Assembly: GCA_002428865.1 (NCBI GenBank)
Contig: DIYB01000006.1
Coordinates: 1-9,746 of the forward strand
Reading direction: 5' to 3'
From: Patescibacteria group bacterium UBA6065
GTDB lineage: Bacteria > Patescibacteriota > Minisyncoccia > Phycocordibacterales > UBA6065
DNA: 9,746 bases
Shown here piece after piece: positions 4,854 through 9,746 of the stretch (position 1 is its first letter; each line of letters opens with the position of its first letter). A model generated the notes under the pieces. That model was not told where the DNA came from and searched no databases. It saw nothing but the letters and a program-made list of their open reading frames with translations. The translations under genes were made by a program, and so were the position numbers.

Positions 4854-5162
4854 ATGCCCCAAACAAAATCGATCACCATAGACGGAGTCCCTGTCGAGCT
4901 CATTGACGGAGAACGTCAAGCAATCTCCATCAATGGCCAGCAGATGTCCCTCGCCACATTCTTCAAGATCGCTCAAATCGCCATCACCGATACGGATTTG
5001 CGCGGAACTGACATGGATGGTATCGATCCTCGGTTCAAGTTCATCGCTATGGTCCGACATTCAGGACGCATCGATGGGTTTGGAAGTGGTACGCAGCGTA
5101 TCGCTCCCGCGCGATACGCTCACATGTTTACCATGGATTCAGTGCCACCGATGGCTCGATAA
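4854..5162 (+). CDS. Orphan small protein, unrecognised
   Basis: 102 residues from the ATG at 4854 (MPQTKSITIDG..). I do not recognise a family. The first 30 residues alternate short strands with IDG/ING turns (ITIDGVPVELIDG, AISINGQQMS), suggesting a beta-rich N-terminus, followed by a helix (LATFFKIAQIA) and a loop-rich C-terminus. There is no signal peptide, transmembrane segment or cysteine. I chose this start because upstream in-frame ATGs lie in or next to the tRNA terminator; a weak GGAG (4838-4841) is 12 nt before it. It stands alone between the tRNA-Arg(GCG) terminator and its own terminator (5166-5188). Evidence for coding is the frame plus flanking promoter and terminator signals, so a small chance remains that it is not translated. 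Confidence 0.6.
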   Translation: MPQTKSITIDGVPVELIDGERQAISINGQQMSLATFFKIAQIAITDTDLRGTDMDGIDPRFKFIAMVRHSGRIDGFGSGTQRIAPARYAHMFTMDSVPPMAR

Positions 5163-5165
5163 AAC

Positions 5166-5188
5166 AACCGCGATCGTCGCGGTTTTTT
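5166..5188 (+). terminator. Rho-independent terminator of the 4854 gene
   Basis: Stem AACCGCGA/TCGCGGTT (8 bp) with loop TCG, followed by a run of T (5183-5188). It starts 3 nt after the stop codon. Confidence 0.88.
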
Positions 5189-5221
5189 AATTGAAAAAAG
5201 ACACAGTCTAATCCACACGCT

Positions 5222-5249
5222 TTGACAAATACAGATACAAGAGTAGTCT
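5222..5249 (+). promoter_or_regulatory. Probable promoter of the 5278 gene
   Basis: A perfect TTGACA (5222-5227), a 16-nt spacer, then a weak -10, TAGTCT (5244-5249). The -10 lies 28 nt before the ATG, so unlike most promoters here it would give a leader of about 20 nt, yet no Shine-Dalgarno is visible in it. Confidence 0.45.
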
Positions 5250-5277
5250 CTACTTCTGTAACACAGCACCCTACCAT

Positions 5278-5622
5278 ATGACCATCCGCATTCCGATCGA
5301 TGAGCCGTTGCGCTCGCAGGTAAGACGCTGGGTATCCCAGCAGCGAGACCAGTTCAAAAGGCAGTATGACATCGTCATGAAGCCACAGGCACAGATGGAG
5401 ACGATTTCGAAAACAGCTATCTTTGAGGCCCTCTTGAAGGCCGACGAGGTGCATGCAATCGATGTCGCCACCACACTTCGTGAACGGTATGGCACCGAGT
5501 TTTCTCAAGCCACGTTCGGGCAGGCATTCGCTTGGGTTGAGCAAACCCTCAACAATGCGCTTCTCAGTGCCCCGCGCCGTGACCATGTGCTTACGGTAGC
5601 GCCTCACACCGTGGCCCCCTGA
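5278..5622 (+). CDS. Orphan small protein, mostly helical, unrecognised
   Basis: 114 residues (MTIRIPIDEPLR..). After a short strand the protein appears largely helical and charged: a basic, Gln-rich helix at about 12-33 (RSQVRRWVSQQRDQFKRQY), a helix around 41-56 (ISKTAIFEALLKADEV), and another at about 74-96 (FSQATFGQAFAWVEQTL). It has no cysteine, transmembrane segment or signal peptide. I cannot assign a family; a small nucleic-acid-binding role is conceivable from the basic Gln-rich helix but is speculation. It uses CAG and AAG more freely than ruvA or fpg nearby, though the sample is small. It has a terminator 11 nt after the stop and a TTGACA promoter, which support this strand over a longer antisense frame. 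Confidence 0.62.
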   Translation: MTIRIPIDEPLRSQVRRWVSQQRDQFKRQYDIVMKPQAQMETISKTAIFEALLKADEVHAIDVATTLRERYGTEFSQATFGQAFAWVEQTLNNALLSAPRRDHVLTVAPHTVAP

Positions 5623-5633
5623 GAAAACTAACG

Positions 5634-5657
5634 ACCAGCACGATGTGCTGGTTTTTT
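5634..5657 (+). terminator. Rho-independent terminator of the 5278 gene
   Basis: Stem ACCAGCAC/GTGCTGGT (8 bp) with loop GAT, followed by TTTTT (5653-5657). Confidence 0.88.
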
Positions 5658-5660
5658 CAT

Positions 5661-5692
5661 AACAAAACACCGCCCTGTGGCGGTGTTTTGTT
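5661..5692. terminator. Bidirectional terminator between the 5278 gene and rpsT
   Basis: A 14-bp perfect stem, AACAAAACACCGCC/GGCGGTGTTTTGTT, with loop CTGT. It has an A-tract and T-tract on both sides, so it works in both directions. Its right arm contains the first two bases of the rpsT stop codon as read on the plus strand (5691-5692), so the hairpin begins at the very end of the rpsT reading frame. Confidence 0.88.
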
Positions 5693-5954
5693 AGGCAGCT
5701 TTTCTGACGAGTGTTGCGAGTCGAGACTTTTTGCGAGCGGCAGTATTTTTCTTGATAAGACCGGTCTTTGCAGCCTTGTCGAGCTCAGCGTACGCTTTCG
5801 CGAGCAACTTGTTTGCATCAGATACTTTCTTTGTGGCAACAAGCTTACGGATCTCCTTGGTCACTGACATGACCGTATCACGACGGCGAACGTTAAAGAC
5901 GCGCTTCCTTTTCGATACTCGGAGTGCCTTCTTTGCTGATGATGTAATTGGCAT
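5691..5954 (-). CDS. rpsT: 30S ribosomal protein S20
   Basis: 87 residues, the normal S20 length, very rich in Lys/Arg/Ala. The N-terminus MPITSSAKKALRVSKRKR matches the conserved S20 start (..SAKKRxRxxxKRxxxN), followed by RRRDTVMSVTKEIRKLV, the middle helix with DANKLLAKAYAELDKAAKTGLIKKNTAARKKSRL, and the final LATLVRKAA. S20 binds 16S rRNA early in 30S assembly and forms a helical bundle. I use the ATG at 5954 rather than one 21 nt upstream, because it begins the conserved sequence and lies 6 nt after a -10-like box. It is convergent with the 5278 gene, divergent from ruvA, and ends inside a bidirectional terminator. Confidence 0.95.
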   Translation of the reverse strand: MPITSSAKKALRVSKRKRVFNVRRRDTVMSVTKEIRKLVATKKVSDANKLLAKAYAELDKAAKTGLIKKNTAARKKSRLATLVRKAA

Positions 5955-5960
5955 ATGTGC

Positions 5961-5987
5961 ACGATACCTTATCAAAAAGGTTGTGAA
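5961..5987 (-). promoter_or_regulatory. rpsT promoter, leaderless layout
   Basis: On the minus strand TTCACA (5987-5982, 5 of 6 to the -35 consensus), a 15-nt spacer, and TATCGT (5966-5961), which ends 6 nt before the rpsT ATG. Transcription would start at or next to the ATG. Confidence 0.45.
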
Positions 5988-6030
5988 AAGGCAATTCTCA
6001 CGCAGTCTTCATGTCTTTCCCGTTATGGCG

Positions 6031-6036
6031 TATCAT
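6031..6036 (+). promoter_or_regulatory. ruvA operon -10 box, leaderless layout
   Basis: TATCAT (5 of 6 to consensus) ends 6 nt before the ruvA ATG at 6043, so transcription is expected to begin at the ATG itself. The string GTATCATG here parallels GTATCGTG before rpsT. The -35 region is not convincing. Confidence 0.5.
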
Positions 6037-6042
6037 GGGTAC

Positions 6043-6609
6043 ATGATTTCTCATCTACGAGGCACCGTCATAGATATCGAGGAGCGTTCGATTGTCCTCG
6101 AAACCAACAATGTGGGGTATAAAGTGTTTGTCACCAACGATTCCCTCGCCAAAGCAAAACACGGTAGTGAACTCGCACTCTGGACTCACCTCGCAGTACG
6201 AGAGGATTCTCAGACACTCTATGGTTTTGCAGACAAAGAGGATCTCGACTTCTTTGAACTTCTCATATCCATATCAGGTATTGGTCCGAAAACAGCACTC
6301 GGTATACTCAACGCCTCGTCACCCGATGCGATTAGAAACGCTGTCTCGTCAGGAGATACCTCTCACCTAACAAAGGTGTCTGGTATCGGAAAAAAGATGG
6401 CTGACAAAATCGTACTCGAACTCAAAGGCAAACTCAGTGACGGTACAGGTAACGGCATCGCACTTCGTGATGAAGTAGACGCGCTCGAAGCATTGAAGGC
6501 GCTCGGCTTTGGTCACAAAGAAGCACGTGAGGCGCTCAAAGAGGTTGGTGAAACGGTCACAAACACCGGTGAGCGTGTTAAAAAGGCGCTCAAAATTCTC
6601 GGAAAATAA
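6043..6609 (+). CDS. ruvA: Holliday junction branch migration protein RuvA
   Basis: 188 residues, close to the usual 190-205. RuvA tetramers bind four-way junctions and load the RuvB motor. Domain I is an OB fold (about 1-63: MISHLRGTVIDIEERSIVLE, NNVGYKVFV, TLYGFADKEDLDFFELL). Domain II carries two helix-hairpin-helix motifs (ISISGIGPKTALGIL and VSGIGKKMADKIVLELK). Domain III (about 140-188: VDALEALKALGFGHKEAREAL..) is the RuvB-contacting UBA-like bundle. The start at 6043 is fixed by the conserved N-terminus; the upstream in-frame extension is antisense to rpsT. First gene of ruvA - Mur ligase - fpg; the next ATG is 2 nt after its stop. ruvB and ruvC are not in the window. Confidence 0.95.
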   Translation: MISHLRGTVIDIEERSIVLETNNVGYKVFVTNDSLAKAKHGSELALWTHLAVREDSQTLYGFADKEDLDFFELLISISGIGPKTALGILNASSPDAIRNAVSSGDTSHLTKVSGIGKKMADKIVLELKGKLSDGTGNGIALRDEVDALEALKALGFGHKEAREALKEVGETVTNTGERVKKALKILGK

Positions 6610-6611
6610 CC

Positions 6612-7883
6612 ATGCTCGACACGATCCTCTATCATATAAAGAAGCGGATACCGAAAGGTGTCTTGAAACGTCTCGCCCCTCGATACCACTACGTCATGGC
6701 CCTCCTCGGCGCACTCATCTACTGGTTCCCTTCGCGCAAACTCACAGTTATCGCAGTCACAGGCACCAAGGGTAAAAGCTCGGTCACAGAGATCCTCAAT
6801 ACCATCTTTGAAGAAGCTGGATATACAACCGCAGTATCAAATACGATTCGGTTCAAAGTAGGAGATGAAAGCACTGACAATCTCTACAAAATGTCGATGC
6901 CGGGACGCATGTTTATGCAACGTTTTTTGAGAAAAGCGGTCAAGGCTGGATGCACCCATGCGATCATCGAGGCGACATCTCAAGGGGCGATCCTCTATCG
7001 TCACATGTTTATCGACATGGATGCACTTATATTTACAAACCTCGCACCAGAACATATCGAGGCTCATGGATCATACGAAGCGTATGTCGATGCCAAGGTG
7101 TCTATTGCTCGGTGGCTCGCTCGATCAAAAAAGCAACGAACATATATGGTCGCGAATGCTGAAGATAAAGAATCACCAAAATTTCTCGCGGTAGGTGTGA
7201 CCGACCCTATACAGTACTCGATCGATGAGGCGCGACCATATGAAATCAAAAAGCAGGGTTTCCAGTTTACCTACGAAGGAGTTGTGATCAACTCCCCTCT
7301 TTCGGGAGAATTCAATCTCTACAACTGCCTCGCAGCAATGAAAACTGCTCGTCAATTCGGTGTATCGGTATCGACGATGAAACGCGCACTTGAAACATTC
7401 TCTGGCATACGAGGACGAGTCGAGCGCATAGACGCGGGTCAGGACTTCACCGTCGTTGTCGACTACGCACACACACCAGACTCCCTCCAGAAACTCTATG
7501 ATGTATTTCAACATTCGCGACGTATCTGTGTCCTCGGTAACACAGGCGGCGGCAGAGATACATGGAAACGTGATGAGATGGCGCGCATTGCTGGCAATGA
7601 ATGCGATGAGATTATCCTCACAAACGAAGACCCGTACGATGATGATCCGCGCACGATTGTTGAGGAGATGGCTCAGGCGATACCTGAGGCAGAACCACGC
7701 ATCATTCTCGATCGTCGCGAAGCGATTCATACCGCGCTCTCTCTCGCACACACAGGTGATACAGTGCTCATCACCGGCAAAGGAACCGACCCATACATCA
7801 TGGGCCCAAACAACACAAAGACACCCTGGAGTGATGCATCGGTCGTGCGTGAGGAGCTTGAGAAATTGAAGGCGCGAGGATAG
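6612..7883 (+). CDS. MurE-like Mur ligase lacking the N-terminal domain
   Basis: 423 residues, shorter than canonical MurE (about 480-500). Mur ligases add an amino acid to UDP-MurNAc-peptide with ATP. Central domain: P-loop VTGTKGKSSV (49-58), EATSQG (120-125, family EvSSHa), TNLAPEHIEAHGSYEAYVDAK (142-162; H148, and K162 as the probable carbamylated Lys). C-terminal domain: RGRVERID, DYAHTP (284-289), GNTGGGRD (309-316), TGKGTDPY (388-395). The usual DNPR substrate motif is NEDPY (338-342), so DAP versus Lys cannot be predicted. The N-terminal UDP-binding domain is replaced by about 45 residues, basic then hydrophobic (YVMALLGALIYWF), possibly membrane-associated. Similar short forms are, as I recall, annotated as UDP-N-acetylmuramyl-tripeptide synthetase in Parcubacteria. 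It starts 2 nt after ruvA and ends 13 nt before fpg. Confidence 0.85.
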   Translation: MLDTILYHIKKRIPKGVLKRLAPRYHYVMALLGALIYWFPSRKLTVIAVTGTKGKSSVTEILNTIFEEAGYTTAVSNTIRFKVGDESTDNLYKMSMPGRMFMQRFLRKAVKAGCTHAIIEATSQGAILYRHMFIDMDALIFTNLAPEHIEAHGSYEAYVDAKVSIARWLARSKKQRTYMVANAEDKESPKFLAVGVTDPIQYSIDEARPYEIKKQGFQFTYEGVVINSPLSGEFNLYNCLAAMKTARQFGVSVSTMKRALETFSGIRGRVERIDAGQDFTVVVDYAHTPDSLQKLYDVFQHSRRICVLGNTGGGRDTWKRDEMARIAGNECDEIILTNEDPYDDDPRTIVEEMAQAIPEAEPRIILDRREAIHTALSLAHTGDTVLITGKGTDPYIMGPNNTKTPWSDASVVREELEKLKARG

Positions 7884-7896
7884 TGTACACACCAAC

Positions 7897-8820
7897 ATGC
7901 CTGAATTACCCGAGGTACAGACAACTGTCGACGGAATACGCGCACATGCACGAGGCGCAGTCATCACTGATGTCTGGACTGACTACAAGAGCCCTTTTCA
8001 TACAGGTAAGGACAATATTAAAGACCCAAAATTCTTCAGATTATTCAGGAAGCGTGTTGTTGGATCTTGCATTTGTGACGCGTCACGTCGAGCAAAAAAT
8101 GTACTCATACACCTGTCCAATGGATATACCATCATCGTCCACATGAAAATGACTGGTCATTTCCTCCATGGTATATACGAAAAGAAAAAAGAAGTAGGGA
8201 AAGAGGTGTGGGTCGCACAAAACCCTGGACCGCTGCGAGACGATCCATTCAATCGGCACATACGACTTGTGTTTAGTCTCGATACGAGAGCACATCTCGC
8301 CCTCTCTGATATGAGGCGGTTTGCGAAGGTGACAGTAGAGAAAAGTGCCCATCTCCACCTATCAGACCATCTGTCAGGTAGTGGGCCCGAGCCTCTCGAT
8401 GAATCGTTTGATTATCACTCTTTTGCGACACGCCTTCTCCACTATCCAGCGCGAGCGATCAAACAAACACTCATGGACCATACCGTCATCGCAGGTATCG
8501 GTAACATTTATTCTGACGAAATACTTTGGCATGCGGGCGTTCACCCGCTTGAAAAAGTTGGTTCTATATCCCCCGCAAAACTACGTCTCGCATACACAGC
8601 AATGAAACAACTATTGAGAGACGGTATCAATTTTGGTGGTGACTCAATGTCTGACTATCGAAATATTCTCGGCGAAAAAGGTGCGTTTCAAGGACGACAT
8701 ATGGCATATCAACGGGTTGGTGAACGTTGCGCACGAAAAGCGTGTCGTGGCACGATTGCTCGCATTCGCGTTGGAGGACGAAGCGCTCATTTCTGCACCG
8801 TCCACCAAAAAAAGCGGTGA
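7897..8820 (+). CDS. mutM: Formamidopyrimidine-DNA glycosylase (Fpg/MutM)
   Basis: 307 residues, longer than typical (about 270). This base-excision enzyme removes 8-oxoguanine and nicks the DNA by beta,delta-elimination. Visible: N-terminal MPELPEV, with P2 as the nucleophile after Met removal and E3; K67 in RRAKN; MKMTGHF (83-89, family HLGMTG); the H2TH segment IKQTLMDHTVIAGIGNIYSDEILWHAGVHP; and the C-terminal zinc-finger hairpin with the DNA-contacting R295 (GGRSAHF). Oddities: inserted segments around 31-50 and 92-115 (IYEKKKEVGKEVW..), and zinc ligands C278-x4-C283 and C300-x2-H303 instead of Cx2C..Cx2C. All catalytic residues are kept, so it is probably active. Third gene of the ruvA operon; no close Shine-Dalgarno. 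Confidence 0.94.
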   Translation: MPELPEVQTTVDGIRAHARGAVITDVWTDYKSPFHTGKDNIKDPKFFRLFRKRVVGSCICDASRRAKNVLIHLSNGYTIIVHMKMTGHFLHGIYEKKKEVGKEVWVAQNPGPLRDDPFNRHIRLVFSLDTRAHLALSDMRRFAKVTVEKSAHLHLSDHLSGSGPEPLDESFDYHSFATRLLHYPARAIKQTLMDHTVIAGIGNIYSDEILWHAGVHPLEKVGSISPAKLRLAYTAMKQLLRDGINFGGDSMSDYRNILGEKGAFQGRHMAYQRVGERCARKACRGTIARIRVGGRSAHFCTVHQKKR

Positions 8821-8831
8821 GTATCGATCGT

Positions 8832-8862
8832 GTCTTGAGAATACTCTCAAGACCGTTGTTCT
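8832..8862 (+). terminator. Hairpin after fpg, possible weak terminator
   Basis: A 9-bp perfect stem, GTCTTGAGA/TCTCAAGAC, with loop ATAC (8832-8853), followed by the T-rich CGTTGTTCTT. The T-run is interrupted, so termination may be partial. It starts 11 nt after the fpg stop and ends 8 nt before the -35 of the next gene, so it could instead bind a regulator. Confidence 0.5.
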
Positions 8863-8889
8863 TGATACTTTTCCCTTCCTCCTTATACT
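8862..8889 (+). promoter_or_regulatory. Promoter of the lamin-tail-like protein gene, leaderless layout
   Basis: TTGATA (8862-8867), a 16-nt spacer, TATACT (8884-8889), each 5 of 6 to consensus. This is the best full promoter in the window. Only 6 nt (GAGGAC) separate the -10 from the ATG at 8896, so the transcript should start at the ATG. GAGG looks like a Shine-Dalgarno but is only 2 nt from the ATG and probably lies upstream of the transcript start. Confidence 0.7.
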
Positions 8890-8895
8890 GAGGAC

Positions 8896-9746
8896 ATGTG
8901 GAAAGGGCTACATGATGAGTTTGGGTGGTTTATCTACGGCTTGCTCGGCCTTGGATTTTTGTGGTTCTTTTCTGGTGGCGCAGAACGTGAAATAGCAAAA
9001 GCAGGGGTATACCTCAAACCACTTGCTCCGATCGATAGCGGGCGAGCGTATGGTGGCTCGTACCTCACCGAACGATCTGGAGGATCATCATCGACACTCA
9101 AACTCCCCACAGCACCAGCAGATGTTGTGCGGACAGCAGAAGAAAAACTCTCAAATTTTTTTGAGGAAGCAGAAGCGGTCGCAAAGATTCATGGTGTATC
9201 ACTCCTCTCAAAACGAGTCGCTCTCGACGGAGTTGCGGGCGCACAGATCAGCGCACCACACCGAGAATACATACGTATCGTACTCCCGTATGACGCAGAG
9301 TCTTCGAGAACACTCACTGGTCTTTCAGTAAAAAGCGGATCATCAGGAGAAACCGTCGCGATACCAGACGGTACTGAATTACCCATCCTTGGTATACCGT
9401 ACAACAAAAGTACCATCACACTCGCCCCAGGAGGACGAGCGATCGTCTCGACTGGCCGCTCACCAATCGGCACATCATTTAGAATAAACAAATGCACAGG
9501 ATATCTCGGACAGTTTCAGGAGTACGTCCCCGAGCTCCGCAAAGATTGTCCTTATCCAATCGATGAACTCAAGCTCGTCGGCCCATACGAAGAATCGTCA
9601 TGCCGAGACTTTGTATCGAGCTTGCCTCGCTGCGCTACCCCGCGCACAACCCTCCCCTCGACACTTTCTGCTGCGTGTCGCTCATTCATTGTGGAAAAAC
9701 TCACATACAACAGCTGCGCATTGAGACACGAGGGTGATGCTGATTT
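8896..9746 (+). CDS. Membrane-anchored secreted protein, lamin-tail-like, partial
   Basis: Open from the ATG at 8896 to the window end; 283 residues are visible and the C-terminus is missing. Residues 1-8 are a short N-terminus, and a transmembrane or signal-anchor segment follows at about 10-27 (GWFIYGLLGLGFLWFF). Next come a Ser/Gly-rich linker (48-67), a helix (78-98), and a beta-rich region (about 115-195) with EYIRIVLPYD, LTGLSVKS, VAIPDGTELP and ITLAPGGRAIVSTGRSP, which resembles a lamin-tail (LTD) Ig-like fold. The following part carries six cysteines, C200, C218, C236, C246, C261 and C274 (motifs NKCTGY, KDCPYP, SSCRDF), likely disulphide-bonded outside the cell. I recall similar proteins in Parcubacteria but know no function; a surface role is inferred. 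It has its own promoter and is independent of fpg. Confidence 0.8.
   Translation, partial: MWKGLHDEFGWFIYGLLGLGFLWFFSGGAEREIAKAGVYLKPLAPIDSGRAYGGSYLTERSGGSSSTLKLPTAPADVVRTAEEKLSNFFEEAEAVAKIHGVSLLSKRVALDGVAGAQISAPHREYIRIVLPYDAESSRTLTGLSVKSGSSGETVAIPDGTELPILGIPYNKSTITLAPGGRAIVSTGRSPIGTSFRINKCTGYLGQFQEYVPELRKDCPYPIDELKLVGPYEESSCRDFVSSLPRCATPRTTLPSTLSAACRSFIVEKLTYNSCALRHEGDAD

Noticed and set aside
4757..5660. Integrative element inserted at tRNA-Arg(GCG)
   Set aside because: No direct repeat of the tRNA 3' end was found downstream, and there is no integrase or transposase; the two orphan genes alone do not make an element.
5128..5670. 180-residue minus-strand open frame opposite the 5278 gene
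   Set aside because: It runs through two Rho-independent terminators (5166-5188 and 5634-5657) and into the rpsT terminator, is unusually cysteine-rich, resembles nothing, and has no start signals. The plus-strand gene has promoter and terminator support.
7173..7967. 264-residue minus-strand open frame
   Set aside because: It is antisense to the well-supported Mur ligase and fpg genes, with no recognisable motif.

Overview
The window looks like chromosome of a Patescibacteria/CPR bacterium, most probably Parcubacteria (Kaiserbacteria/Nomurabacteria-like). I infer this from gene content: a DUF5652 two-helix protein, a Mur ligase without its N-terminal domain, a stand-alone MetRS-C-like tRNA-binding protein, a short pilM-pilN-pilO cluster, and a secreted lamin-tail-like protein. 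TGA is used as a stop (ruvX, fpg, the gene at 5278), so the code is standard and not the UGA-Gly code of Gracilibacteria/Absconditabacteria.

Minus-strand block, read from high to low coordinates: DUF5652 protein (4132-3920), tRNA-Ser(UGA) (3877-3791), ruvX (3785-3390), MetRS-C-like tRNA-binding protein (3393-2977), then a new promoter and pilM (2931-1852), pilN, pilO and a small membrane protein (773-471). tRNA-Arg(UCU), tRNA-Arg(CCG) and a long terminator hairpin (211-263) follow. The pil genes are packed with gaps of 2-9 nt. The last 210 bases contain two inverted repeats but no gene that can be called safely.

Plus-strand block: a divergent promoter with nested palindromes (4138-4172) drives the DUF5652 gene leftwards and a 153-residue membrane protein rightwards. 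Next come tRNA-Arg(GCG) with a perfect 22-bp terminator hairpin and two orphan small genes (4854-5162 and 5278-5622), each with its own terminator. rpsT (minus) converges on the second of these. rpsT is divergent from an operon ruvA - murE-like ligase - fpg (6043-8820). A separate promoter then drives a membrane-anchored, cysteine-rich, lamin-tail-like protein that runs off the window end (8896-9746).

Functionally this is mostly housekeeping: translation (four tRNAs, S20, tRNA-binding protein), recombination and repair (RuvA, RuvX, Fpg), cell wall (Mur ligase) and type IV pili. I see no mobile element, CRISPR array or defence system. The most interesting signals are: a repeated promoter layout placing the -10 box only 6-11 nt before the ATG (predicting leaderless mRNAs); a bacterial tRNA-Arg with an unmodified-type GCG anticodon alongside heavy CGA codon use; two tRNA-Arg terminators whose stems begin inside the mature tRNA 3' end; and the two unrecognised genes at 4854 and 5278.
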